Below, one piece after another: positions 11,582-21,586 of a stretch of 64,000 nucleotides of DNA; within the stretch, counting starts at the first letter, position 1, and each line of letters begins with the position of its first letter. Both the position numbers and the translations under genes were made by a program. The notes under the pieces were generated by a model. The model did no database searches. It saw only the letters and a program-made list of their open reading frames with translations, and had not been told where the DNA came from. The DNA is from Chamaecyparis obtusa (Eukaryota; Streptophyta; Pinopsida; Cupressales; Cupressaceae): the NCBI GenBank assembly GCA_027943335.1, contig BSBK01008426.1, positions 1-64,000 on the forward strand, given 5' to 3'.

Positions 11582-11945
11582 AAATGAGGACATCTCACAG
11601 TGACTGTCCTTTGTGTAATTGCTACTTGAATGTACTGGTATTGAACCATGCAAATGCTTTTCTTCTTGATAATAGGCAATACATTCAAGTGACAATTACA
11701 CAAGGGGCAGTCACTGTGAGATGTCCTCATTTGTGACAAGGACAATCACAAATAAGGACAGTCACTGTAAAGAAAACATGATAATGTATAGTCACTGTAA
11801 GATGGCCTTATTTGTGACTGTCCTTATAGTGACTGTACATTATCATGTTTTCTATATAGTGGCTGTCCTCATTTGTGACTATCCCTGTGAAAATGAGGAC
11901 ATCTCACAACGCCCATCATTTTTGAATGAAGGGATGTCCTCATTT
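11582..11945. mobile_element. MITE-like fold-back element, about 364 bp
   Basis: Both ends carry AAATGAGGACATC in inverted orientation (11582 onward and ending 11945). Internally, GACATCTCACAGTGACTGTCC and its inverse make a stem of roughly 50 bases (11586-11640 against 11680-11735). A second hairpin pairs about 11759-11800 with 11826-11868 around ACATGATAATGTA. Non-coding. A target duplication could not be identified, so the superfamily is left open. Confidence 0.7.
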
Positions 11946-12330
11946 GAATAAAATCCCACATAATTTTAATTCAATTAGAATCTAAATAAAATTTAAAGTT
12001 AAGAATTATCATTTAATCCATTCCATGAGAATCAAGATAGCTGTGATTGCTTCAAAGAAACCAATTGAAGGGCCAATTTGCAAGTGAAGTTTTGGAGATT
12101 GAAACTACATTTGGTAACATCTTTCATGCCTTGTTCATCAAGCGCAAGAGGCTTAAACTATTTGCAAGTACCTTTAAGTGATTCTATAAGTGAAACTGCT
12201 CACATTTGCAGGAGTTTTCACCTACAAGTGTATTCCTCTAGCATACAATGGTGATGGTCTCCTCTGGTGCTTATCTCTCCATTTTTCCACCAATTTCTTC
12301 TCCATTCTTACTAATTAAATTGATATGTTG

Positions 12331-12391
12331 ATTACTTGCTGACCTTCACGTGCAATACCCAGAAACTGGCATGCAAAACACAATGCAAGCC
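12331..12391. repeat. 60-bp direct repeat, copy 1
   Basis: GATTACTTGCTGACCTTCAC through GCAAAACACAATGCAAGC is repeated almost exactly at 13181-13243. The interval between holds no recognised gene, only short frames and two GAAATTTGTTCCTCATAGCA repeats near 12800-12850. Confidence 0.9.
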
Positions 12392-13180
12392 ATCTCTCAA
12401 TAGGGAAAATATCAACCTGCTATCTGAATGCAGAATGCATTTGAGAGTAACAATTCTATAATATTATGGACAATGATCCCATTAAATGATGAAGCAAGAA
12501 TGTCAGCATTGGCTGGAAAACTTCAGTAAGGAACATCAAAGTAAGAAATTTGTTCACTACAATCACAAGGTTGAACCTACATATTTTTCTCTTGCACCTC
12601 AAATAACTTAGCCCAGGACTAGATCCCAAAAGCAAGACAAAATGGGTAATGTAGAATTGATAACTATGGACCTGGGCAAGGAAGATGATCATAATATTGA
12701 TCATCAGATTGAAAATGAAGATCAATCAAACATCAACTTTTTTGAGATAGAGGACTCAACCCCAGAAATCATGAACACCCCTATTAAATCACCTGAAAAG
12801 AAATTTGTTCCTCATAGCACACGAAAATGGGTAACGAAATTTGTTCCTCATAGCACACCAAATTGAAGGGTATGGATATGCCATGGACACGGAAACATAA
12901 GGCATTGAACAGGCTTCTTTCGAATTGTACTAAGATTTATTTAAAAGAAATAAAATTGCCTAAGATAAATTAAATTTATTCAAAAGAAATAAAATCGCCT
13001 AAGATAAAACTATGCCAGAGATATGAATGGGAGTATAAACAGATTTGTATAAATAATTTTGTGAGTATATCAAGAGAGTGTCTGTAAGTTATACCTAAAT
13101 TTATTTAAAAAATAAATTCACATAACCAAAAATACGCCAGGGAGCTGAAGGGAAAGCAAAATCTATAGAAACAGAGAGAT

Positions 13181-13243
13181 TACTTGCTGACCTTCACGTG
13201 CAATACCTAGAAACTGGCATGCAAAACACAATGCAAGCTCGAG
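13181..13243. repeat. 60-bp direct repeat, copy 2
   Basis: Differs from copy 1 by about one base. It is followed by a local tandem of GCTCGAGCxTCAAACAC/CCT. Confidence 0.9.
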
Positions 13244-13304
13244 CATCAAACACAATGCAAGCTCGAGCGTCAAACCCTCCAACACGCAGCAGAAATCACT
13301 GTTG

Positions 13305-13613
13305 CAGAAACGTGGATACGTCAAGGGGCAAAACCGTGGACCCGATGAAGATTAAAATGGGGTTTAACTCCAAAAACGTGGAGTTGCCCGGACCCGACCA
13401 CCACATTAAATTGGATTAATTTCAACACATAACCGTGGATTCCAAAGTCATTCCACCTCCTAAGGTGGAATACCGAAATCCACATTTTCGGCAAAATGAG
13501 GACACGTAAATCCACATTCCAATTTTGTAAAAGGATTCCCATACAGGGATTTGTACCCCATAACCGGGTTATAGGCGGCATAACCCGGTTATGGGGTGCA
13601 ACCAAACGGGCCC
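13305..13613 (-). repeat. Right subterminal region and TIR of Harbinger
   Basis: Contains several inverse and direct copies of short motifs: CGTGGA at about 13312, 13337, 13376 and 13434; AATCCACATT at about 13480 and 13509; and ACCGGGTTAT facing ATAACCCGGT just inside the TIR. The final 15 bases, 13599-13613, are the exact inverse of 4770-4784. Confidence 0.8.
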
Positions 13614-13916
13614 TAATAGATTTAGTCAACTGATATTCTAGAAGTGATAGAACCTATTTCAAAACCTACAAAATAAGAGATGCTACTTAATGGTGCTAGC
13701 ATTCAAACAATAGCCTTCTCCCAAGAACATGTAAGATGAGTCGTCGGGAAAATCATACACTAAAGGCTATAGATGTGCCTTTTGTTTTTAATGATTTAAT
13801 CTTTTGATCTAATTTAGTGATTAGTAATGAATTTTTATAGATAATATATTTTATATAATATACATTATATTATAATAATATCATTATATTTATTATTACA
13901 CATAATAATCAATATA
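13614..13916. repeat. Right part of 364-bp tandem unit A
   Basis: Begins with the right target duplication TAA (13614-13616). From 13617 it matches 13981 onward of unit B over about 300 bases with scattered substitutions. With 4706-4769 it makes one complete unit. Confidence 0.9.
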
Positions 13917-14275
13917 CATATTTTCTATAAATAAATAGTAATTACACCTTGACATTATATGGAAAATATAAAATCAATAATAGCTTCAGTCAACCAATAT
14001 TCTAGAAGTGATAGAACCTATTTCAAAACCTACAAAATAAGAGACGCTACTTAATGGTGCTAGCATTCAAACAACAGCCTTCTCCCAAGAACATATAAGA
14101 TGAGTTGTGGGGAAAATTATACACTAAAGGCTATAGATGTGCCTTCTGTTTTTAATGGTTTAATCATTTGGTCTAATTCAGTGATTAGTAATGAATTTTT
14201 ATGCATAATATATTTTATATAATATACATTATATTATAATATCATTATATATATTATTACACATAATAATCAATA
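13917..14275. repeat. Tandem unit B: empty Harbinger site
   Basis: Contains the sequence to the left of the Harbinger (13917-13977), one TAA (13978-13980) and the sequence to the right (13981 on), without the element. It is therefore a paralogous empty site. AT-rich and non-coding. Confidence 0.92.
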
Positions 14276-14773
14276 TACATAAATTATATTAATCCTATAT
14301 ACTATATTTTATACAATGTAAACTATTAATCTTGTTTTTAAAATAATATTATATATATATTTAATTAATATTATCTATGAAATGTAAGAGACAAATAAAT
14401 ATGTCGAACATAATTAAAATGTAATATTCAATTAAAAAAAATCATGTAGATGACCCACTAGTTACCATGTTTGACTACCATATAATTTTTTAATTTCACT
14501 TAAGTTTTACAAAATTTTATGATAAGAACTTGCATGCACATTATCATCTCACATATTTAAAAGTGAATGTGTGTGATATCTCTTTCCATTATGATTTGAT
14601 TGATGTCAATCATGTTCTTCATTCATTTGATGGACAAAATTAAATAGAGTTGTCAAGATAAACAAACAAAAATAATTTTATAATCTATTTAAAAAAAACA
14701 AATATATCTCTATCTCCATCTCTCTAAAATTATCTCATTATCTATAATATCCCTCTCTATTTTATCACTTCCA
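14276..14773. other. AT-rich gap, no gene
   Basis: AT-rich sequence ending in a short CT-rich stretch (14705-14770). Nothing recognisable. Confidence 0.5.
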
Positions 14774-15262
14774 TCACCTTTTTCTTACGGCACAAATATT
14801 GAGAGAGAGATCTGTATAGTGGCACGAATTATTTTTCTCTTTGTTAAAATAATTGTATGTGAAGGCAAAAGGTGTCCAGTGATGCTCCAGGATTTTCACT
14901 ACCAGAGAAGGATGGCGATCCCATCTGAAGGCCTCCACAGAAAAGTTGTATTTCCGGTGCAATTTTTTATTCTTTCCTTTGTTCTTAAGTTTCTTGTTGT
15001 TTGATATTACGACTATTCCCTGGTTGACCGCCCCAAGTCTCGAACCTCGGTCTCTCAAAAAATAGCTTAGCAAATAGACAAACAACCACAACAAAAATAG
15101 AAAGGCGATGGGGGCCAATACAATGGCTAAGAACATTTTCCATCTATGCATGTGTTCATAAACTAAAATAAAATAAGAGATATTCATCAATAAGACAGCT
15201 GACCAGAATAATAGATTAAAAAAACATTGATTAATAATTTGGTACCTGGATCCCCTTCTCAT
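14774..15262 (-). CDS. Unrecognised 162-aa ORF with two membrane segments
   Basis: An open frame of 163 codons with no family I recognise. Residues about 13-35 (FFNLLFWSAVLLMNISYFIL) and 43-68 (FLAIVLAPIAFLFLLWLFVY) are strongly hydrophobic, followed by a basic stretch (KKLKNKGKNKKLHRK). Frame length is modest, splice sites are not obvious, and the surroundings are TE-rich, so it may be a decayed exon of a membrane protein or a chance frame. No ribosomal or promoter context is interpretable. Confidence 0.25.
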   Translation of the reverse strand: MRRGSRYQIINQCFFNLLFWSAVLLMNISYFILVYEHMHRWKMFLAIVLAPIAFLFLLWLFVYLLSYFLRDRGSRLGAVNQGIVVISNNKKLKNKGKNKKLHRKYNFSVEAFRWDRHPSLVVKILEHHWTPFAFTYNYFNKEKNNSCHYTDLSLNICAVRKR

Positions 15263-15778
15263 TAATTAGAGATACCAAGCATTGTATGAGAGCTCTGGAT
15301 TCATTCAGTGGTCTTGAGAAGCATCCGTGATTTCCCTGAGAGCCTCTTTGACTATTCCATTACACAGACGAAAGATTTTAAAAGAAATGATCTAGAACTA
15401 TCTTTTAAGCCAGAGTAATGGCGACTCAGAAATAGAAGGCAGGGGCAACAAATATTCAAAGAAAAGCTTCTAAAACTACAAACCATTAAATTTAGGGTTT
15501 TAATACTCAAATAATTTTTTTCTAATAGGTAACTAGAGCTCATTCATTTATAGTGCAGAAGAGTCATTAAAACCCCCAAATCTAAATTCTCTTCTAGTAA
15601 ATTTTGGCACCAAACAAGGGCATCATAAAAATAATAAATGTGGATTCATGTTTTTGTTGATACATATCCTAGAAATACAACTTTGTTCATTGCCTCTTCA
15701 TATATAATTTACGTATAATATCGAGAGCCCTATCTCTTGCCTTGACATTTCTTATCTTCCATGGTGAACAAAGCAATA
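15263..15778. other. Gap between two minus-strand ORFs
   Basis: No recognisable gene. A 63-codon minus frame at 15352-15543 is not supported by any motif. Confidence 0.4.
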
Positions 15779-15976
15779 TTAGGGGTTTTCAACTCCCCTA
15801 GGCTTAGCAATAGGGTAAATAGATCTGGCATAAAAGGCAAGTAGTGAATACTCGTTCTCTACACAGCCATTGTCAAAATTAAGTGCATAATTGATAGTAT
15901 CATACTGAAACCACCCATATTTGGTCTGATTATTGATGTAATTGGCCGAACTGTTATTTTTCTTCAGTTTTCCCAA
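15779..15976 (-). CDS. Small 65-aa plant-type protein (YDxxxYALNFDxG motif)
   Basis: MGKLKKNNSS start, then KYGWFQYDTINYALNFDNG, a charged CVENEY segment and FYARSIYPIAKPRG near the end. The aromatic-YD-YALNFD-G block recalls a group of short, poorly characterised plant proteins as I remember them; I cannot check this. Complete ATG-to-stop frame, no signal peptide, no introns. If real it could be the only host-type coding exon here. It may also be an exon of a longer minus-strand gene that includes 14774-15262. Confidence 0.4.
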   Translation of the reverse strand: MGKLKKNNSSANYINNQTKYGWFQYDTINYALNFDNGCVENEYSLLAFYARSIYPIAKPRGVENP

Positions 15977-16366
15977 TAAATTTCTCCCTTTCTAAGAACA
16001 AGTAGAAGTTGCAGGTCTTTTACACACAAGTGAGACCATTCTCTTCCCCACCATGCGTATCTCCTCAATGTATCTTTGGGAAATCATCTATAGTGTCACA
16101 ATAGAAGCAGAGAAGCATAATGGTGAAATTTTTGTTAGTTGAGGGGATCCCTAGGTGTCAGGAGGGTAGCCCCACAAAGATAAAAAATGGTGCCGCTAGA
16201 AGTTTCCAGAATGAAGATAGTTTTATTTTTTGTTATTTTTGAATTGAAAAAAAAATTAAACCCTGGCAAAATTGGTTCTAACCAATCAGTAAATAGAAAT
16301 TAATGTGTAGAAATATATTTTAAAAATAAAACACTTTAAAACTTTAGAAAGTTAGATTATTTTTAT
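15977..16366. other. Gap, no gene
   Basis: No recognisable coding or repeat structure. Confidence 0.5.
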
Positions 16367-17362
16367 TGTAAAAAACAATATATAATAACTAATGAAAAAA
16401 TTAGTTCCCTACCTTATATAGGGAGGGACTAATAATGAAAACATTAGTTCATTTCCTTATATATGCAGGGACTAACAAAAGTGAGACCGTTATATAAAAG
16501 GTGTTTGAGTTCTAGGCTAGAAACTTGAAAGAGAATATGTGTTCATTTGTGCGTCTTTTCATGCTTCTATATGAATTACTATAATCATTTGAATGTGACG
16601 TAGTTATATGTCTCATGTTTGTAACCTATATATATATATAAATTTTATTTTATTTTTATTTTTGTTGTATAAAAAAATATTTGGTAATAATTTTCATTTA
16701 GATAATATTTATTAGTAATTCATAAAAAAATATTTAAAAATCTATAAAAAAATTAAACACTTAATAATAAAATTTTGAGTACAATATCTCAAATGAAATG
16801 CAAGCAAACAATACATTATTTTTCTTCTAATCTCTATGTTGGATGAAAAATAAGCAAAAAAGTTACATGTTTTAACTAGCTAGCTATATTCATCTCAAGA
16901 ACTAATCTTGAATGAGTATGAAAGAAATCAAATATTTTAGAAACACTTTTTTAAGAGACTATTTAAATGGTAAGTTTTCTAAATATCATGAATGTGATAA
17001 ACAAAAAAGTCAAATTATATTCAAATTACATAAATGAAAAAATATGTGTGGGTAGTTTAATGTTGGAAAATGACCCTACAAATGGGATATGTGAACTTGA
17101 GTCATTAGAGATGAATTCAAGGTAGAGGGACCAAATGAATGGATGTCATCAATAGGACGTACTTAAGAAGGAAGACCCTCCTTTTTCTAGGTGGATCGAC
17201 AAGGAATTGAGGAGCTTGATAATTGGTGGGGTACTAAGGAAGAGTGTGTGTTTGCAATGAAAATATTGAATTTATTAAATTAATGTGAAGTTAGGGATGT
17301 GACTAATCAACCCTATCCCAATAATTAATTTAAATAAAAGTTTTACATCAAGAGTGAGCCTC
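16367..17362 (+). repeat. Direct repeat, copy 2
   Basis: Full-length counterpart of 1-991, colinear and nearly identical. The left edge corresponds to base 1 of the window, so the true left end cannot be placed. It runs directly into the LINE at 17363, consistent with being its upstream or 5' leader portion. Confidence 0.85.
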
Positions 17363-18900
17363 GAGGGAAAGATTATGTGATATTTATTAGGTGTGGATGA
17401 ATAAGATAATGAAGGAATTTCAAGGAGGTTGCATAGGATAAGGTTTGAATTATAGTCCTGCCATTTCTTCTCTTTGTTACTCTCTATGCTAGTCATTGTG
17501 GAAGTCATAGTTGATGAGGAGGGATCTAGGAGGTTGTGGGGTGTATGGATGAAAACCTTTGGGGGTTTTCTTTGTATTCAAAGTGTCATTTCTGTGTCAC
17601 ACCACAATAGATGGAGGTATTTTTTGCTACAAGGTGTGGGGAGGGTTTTATCAAGTCCTCAAGCTATGACAAAGGGTTTATCCTCTCAAGAGAGTCCTTA
17701 TTTTTTAGATGTGGTGTTTGGATCTCATCAATACTCTACAAGGGTATGATATTAGAGGAATTTTTGAGCAAGACTTTGCATGTGGAGGGGATACATGAAG
17801 AGTAGAAATTCTAAGGTCCAAAAATTTAATGGTTTCTTGTAAAGAAGCTAATACAAATCAATTTTAGTGATTCAACTAGATTTAGATGTGAAGTATGTAA
17901 ATTATCTAAGGAATCATTCTTTAATTTATATTTTCTTTGGAATTCATGCTTCTTTCCCTTTCTAGAGTTGTCTAGGTTCATTGGACTTAGAACCCTGAAG
18001 GGGATTTAGAGATCATGATATCAGCCAATGGCTACTTCGCAATGGTTTTCTCTTGTCTAGTAGATCATAATAAGGCCTTTGAAATTGATCCTTATTTTCA
18101 CAATCAAGTGGATCTATTCATCAAGTTATGGCACAAAGTATTTTATCCAAGTGAGGAGCTCCCATCTAGGGTCCCAGTGTGGGTAAGAATTCATTGGCTC
18201 TTGTTAGAGTTCTAGCCAAAGGATATCATGCATATGATAGCATAGATTTTGTGAAATTTGGTGGGTCCATCATTGTAGACGATGAATAAAAGGGATATTT
18301 CTCAACCTCATATCTATGTTGAAATTGATTTCAATAAACTGTTACAAAATAGAATTGAAATTTGGGTTGGATCCACCTCATGAGTGCAACATCTTGATTA
18401 TGAATATCTACCTTTCTCATGCCATGGGTATGGAAATCTTCAGAAAAAATGTGTGAAAGCTAGTTCTATAGGGACTCCTTCAAGAGATGTTCCATCCAAT
18501 AAATCCCCTCATGTGAAACCAATGAAGGATAAAGGATAGACACAAGTGACAGAAGTATAAAATGATAAAGAAGGGTTTATTCCAAAATTCAAATAGGAAT
18601 AGAGGGTTGAAGAGAACACTCAAGGACAAGTAGTCTGAGAGGATTTCTAACTGCTTTGACACCCTAGAATATTTTAATAAAAATTTGATGAGCCCAAAAT
18701 GTATGCATGCAAGTACCAAGCTATTAGAATTATAATAGATGGAGGTTGGGGTGGTTGAGAATCAAATTAACTTTCAAAGGGAGGACATGGTGGCTCAAAA
18801 GGAAATTGATAAGCCCATGGGTGATCTGTGTGACTTGGGTCTATCCAGAACAAAGGAAATACTCAAGGATATGATCTCTACCTCTTGAAGTGAGTGCCAC
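17363..18900 (+). pseudogene. L1-type LINE ORF1 remnant (DUF4283 + CCHC-like)
   Basis: ORF1 of plant L1 elements encodes a nucleic-acid-binding protein. The DUF4283-like core is visible at 18015-18215, where ISANGYFAMVFSC is followed by the hallmark SRVPVWVRIHWLLLEF. Downstream, at about 18310-18470, come YVEIDFNK, IEIWVGSTS and YLPFSCHGYGN with a following KKCVKA, the usual lead-in to a CCHC finger. The reading frame is broken by many stops. The region 17474-17800 upstream gives open but unrecognised frames that fit the ORF1 N-terminus. Confidence 0.75.
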
Positions 18901-20060
18901 TAACCTAAGGGATGATAGTAAAACACAACCCATTCTTGGTTTGAAACAAAATAATTACAAAATGAATATCCTAGAGAAGTCTACTAAGATTGGAAGAAAG
19001 AAAGATCAAGTGAACAATAAATTGATGGAAGATAATTTACTGGAATCATGAGTTGTTCAGACCATTGATTCCCACTTTTCCAACTCATAGAGATGAAAAT
19101 TTTATCATGAATGCAAGGGGCTGAACAACATTCCTAGAAAAAAGGTTGTTAGGGAATTTACTAGAGCTCATTCTTGAAATGTGATCATTATTTAGGATTT
19201 TAAGTTATTTGTGGAAGGCATGGCTAACATTGCTCCCAAGCTCTGGTGGAGGGGCAAGTGAAAGTTAATTGGTGTCTAAGAAAATGCTAAAGGGATTTCC
19301 CACATATGGGATCTTCATAAGTTGATTCCTTGCAGGTGAATTTGTAATAGGTATTCTCTTTCAATGATAACTTCTAGTTTTGACACTAGAGAAATAATCT
19401 TGTTTACCAATGTTTATTGTCCAATTAACTTTGTTTGAAAGCCTAGATTTGTGAATCACATTAGATATGTGAGATCTTTTAATTATCTTTGGCCTTGGAT
19501 TTTGGTGGGATATTTTAATGCAAACACTAGTTTGGAGGAGAAAATAGGAGAAACTGAACTTGGCTTGATTCATCCTCATATTTGCTTAAAGAAAATATTC
19601 TCCTTATGCATTTGGTTAATATTAAGTCATGGAACTATGAGTTCACTTGGTGCAGTAGGGGGTGTAGAGAATATTTTATTGTTGATATTATGTTTATTTT
19701 GTCATTAATGTAAAAATGATCCATCCAACATTGTCCAGATGCTTCAAGATTTGGTTCTGGATTATTTTGTGGTAAACAAGTGGAATGTTTATGATTTGAA
19801 GAAATATGTTCTTGTTTTTGAAGTCTAGGGAAAATGTTTTGGGTATAGAAGGGACACAGTGGCTTGGTGTTTTTGGTCCAGACCTAACTTGAGGGTAATC
19901 ATTACCATTTCCATTTTATATGTTTTGTTTGGGACAAGTTTTTGGTCCCAACCTATCTGTTGCTTCTGGATATTCATGATGGATTAGCTATGCATGATAT
20001 AATATTTCGTAGGATGATTAGTATTTTGGATTATAGTTGCAATCAATAGAATTACATGCT
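18901..20060 (+). pseudogene. LINE ORF2 endonuclease remnant, 3'-truncated
   Basis: ORF2 starts with an apurinic-like endonuclease. At about 19105 the sequence reads NARGLNNIPRKKVVREF, the equivalent of the usual WNxRGLN..RKRxVR start. At 19490-19545 it reads WPWILVGYFNANTSLEEK, matching the G-DFN-I-LEEK block with the catalytic D replaced by Y. NIKSWNYEFTWCSRG at about 19617 is the FTWSN block. Multiple stops and frame changes. No reverse transcriptase motifs (such as FxDD) are seen before homology fades near 20060, so the 3' part is missing, unlike the usual 5' truncation of LINEs. Confidence 0.7.
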
Positions 20061-20483
20061 CTAGCTATTTTGGCTAACATGTATTTATTTAAATTCCACC
20101 TCACATTTTACTATACTTATATGGCCAACTCGGTCTTTTTTTAAAGGAAAAAGGTTTTGGATGACTCAGTCATAGTTTTGGAAAGAAAAAAAATTGTATA
20201 TATTTGGGTTATGGTTGGAAAAGTATTGGTATTGAGTATTATTTTTGAATGAAAAAGGAAGATTGTAGAATATCCAGATTTTTTAGATACAGGTTGAATC
20301 AATATCCAGATCAGAGTGTAGTATACCCAGATGAGTTATTCATTCTAGTTCAAATTACTCTATACTATGTTTAAAATATATAGAAGGATTAAGTTCTAAT
20401 ATATTTACGAATATATTATCTCTATTGTAGTCATGTATTTTACTCAACTGGTGGCTTTGTCCAATGAGATGATTACTATTTCT
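20061..20483. other. Gap, no gene
   Basis: AT-rich, no recognisable coding. Two ATATCCAGAT-type direct repeats near 20270-20330. Confidence 0.45.
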
Positions 20484-21586
20484 GGGTAAAAGTGCAAACC
20501 CGTGTTACACTTTTATGAAGGAAAATGTTAACAACACCAAAATTGTTCAACTTCAACAAAATAAAAGTGGCATTTGTGCTTGAAATTTGAAGATGATGTA
20601 AATTAATGAAATGTGTAAAATTGGATGAATTTTATGGCTATTATTTAAAAAATTATTTGAACAAGAATTGATGTAGTTTTTTAATTTTTAAAGTTCATTT
20701 TTCAATTGTTGAAAAATGCTGAAAATCAAGGGTCTAGTTCCCACCAAAAAACTATATGTAAATAATATTTTTTCTTCTGATTTCAAAATATGTTTTAGAT
20801 TAAATGTATAGCCAGCGCATAAAAAAAGAAATATTGGTTTCTGATGTATATTTTCTGTATTATAAATATTCAAAGTCAAACTTACCTAAAATTGCCAATT
20901 TTTGTCTCCCGCCAAATTTCCCCTATCAAATATAAACCATTCAGAAAAAAAAATATTCTTGAAGTGGACTCTCTCCTCTAGTGTGAAATCTAATTTTTAA
21001 ATTTTTTTGATGTGATTTACTATTTTTATTCTTTTTTCAAAGTAGCATCTTCTCGAATGTGAAAATACCTAATTGCAGTATTAGAAGTAGCATCTTCTCG
21101 AATGTTAAAATACCTAATTGCAATATTTTGAAATTATAATATATTGGATCTAATGAAAACATTATAAAACTTATATGACAATAATCTTAACTCTGATCTC
21201 TACAAAGGGGTATTTTTATTTTTAAATAAAGTTGAGTTTTGATGGAGAAATCGGTTGTAGAAGTGATAAACTCCTCAATTCTACAAATTTTTATTTGGAT
21301 TCCACATGGGATGCCACATAAGTAGTTTCAACTTAACTTGGTTTAGCTGAACCCCCATGCATATATATGCACCAATTCTTCATTGGTCAAACATATTTTG
21401 CTTATATTTACTCAATTTTCTTGTTCGGTTGGACCTTTTTCGACTGAAACATGTTTTCCATGTCAGTGCCACATGGCGTCATGTATGTGCCACAGATGTT
21501 CAGTTGTACATTATTTGAATGAAAGTACCTTCTGCCAGAAACCCATCGGTTGTCCTCTATTCTGACACAACTTTGTACTTTTACCC
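20484..21586. mobile_element. Possible non-autonomous TIR element, 1.1 kb
   Basis: The left end GGGTAAAAGTGCAAA (20484) and the inverse of the right end, GGGTAAAAGTACAAA (ending 21586), match at 14 of 15 positions; a few more bases match with gaps (TGTTACA/TGTGTCAGA). The interior has no transposase; it contains a 45-bp tandem duplication (21040-21127). Target duplication was not identified. The family is unknown. Confidence 0.5.
21040..21127. repeat. 45-bp tandem duplication
   Basis: AAGTAGCATCTTCTCGAATG recurs at 21040 and 21085. Each copy continues through AAAATACCTAATTGCA. Confidence 0.95.

Larger units (their letters stand above)
4770..13613 (-). mobile_element. Complete PIF/Harbinger DNA transposon, 8,844 bp
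   Basis: The left end reads GGGCCCGTTTGGTTG (4770-4784) and the right end is its exact inverse (13599-13613). Both ends are flanked by TAA (4767-4769 and 13614-13616), the 3-bp TWA-type target duplication of PIF/Harbinger. The class is confirmed by a minus-strand DDE transposase at 9570-10857. An empty copy of the same locus at 13917-14275 reads straight through with a single TAA, which fixes both boundaries. The element is longer than the usual few kb because it also holds a GRF-finger gene fragment, fold-back sequences, tandem arrays and a MITE-like insert. I could not find the Myb/SANT-like second protein that autonomous members normally encode, so full autonomy is uncertain. Confidence 0.95.

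Noticed and set aside
12642..12866. Acidic 74-codon ORF in Harbinger considered as the Myb-like partner
   Set aside because: No tryptophan-spaced Myb/SANT or trihelix pattern; partly made of a short tandem repeat.
15010..15060. tRNA/SINE box-B-like GGTTCGAGACT on the minus strand
   Set aside because: No matching A box at the right distance, no cloverleaf and no poly-A or TSD.
1..17362. The two ~1-kb direct repeats as LTRs of one large retrotransposon
   Set aside because: No TG..CA ends at the right boundary, no PBS after copy 1, no gag/pol between that fits, and the interval holds an independent DNA transposon.
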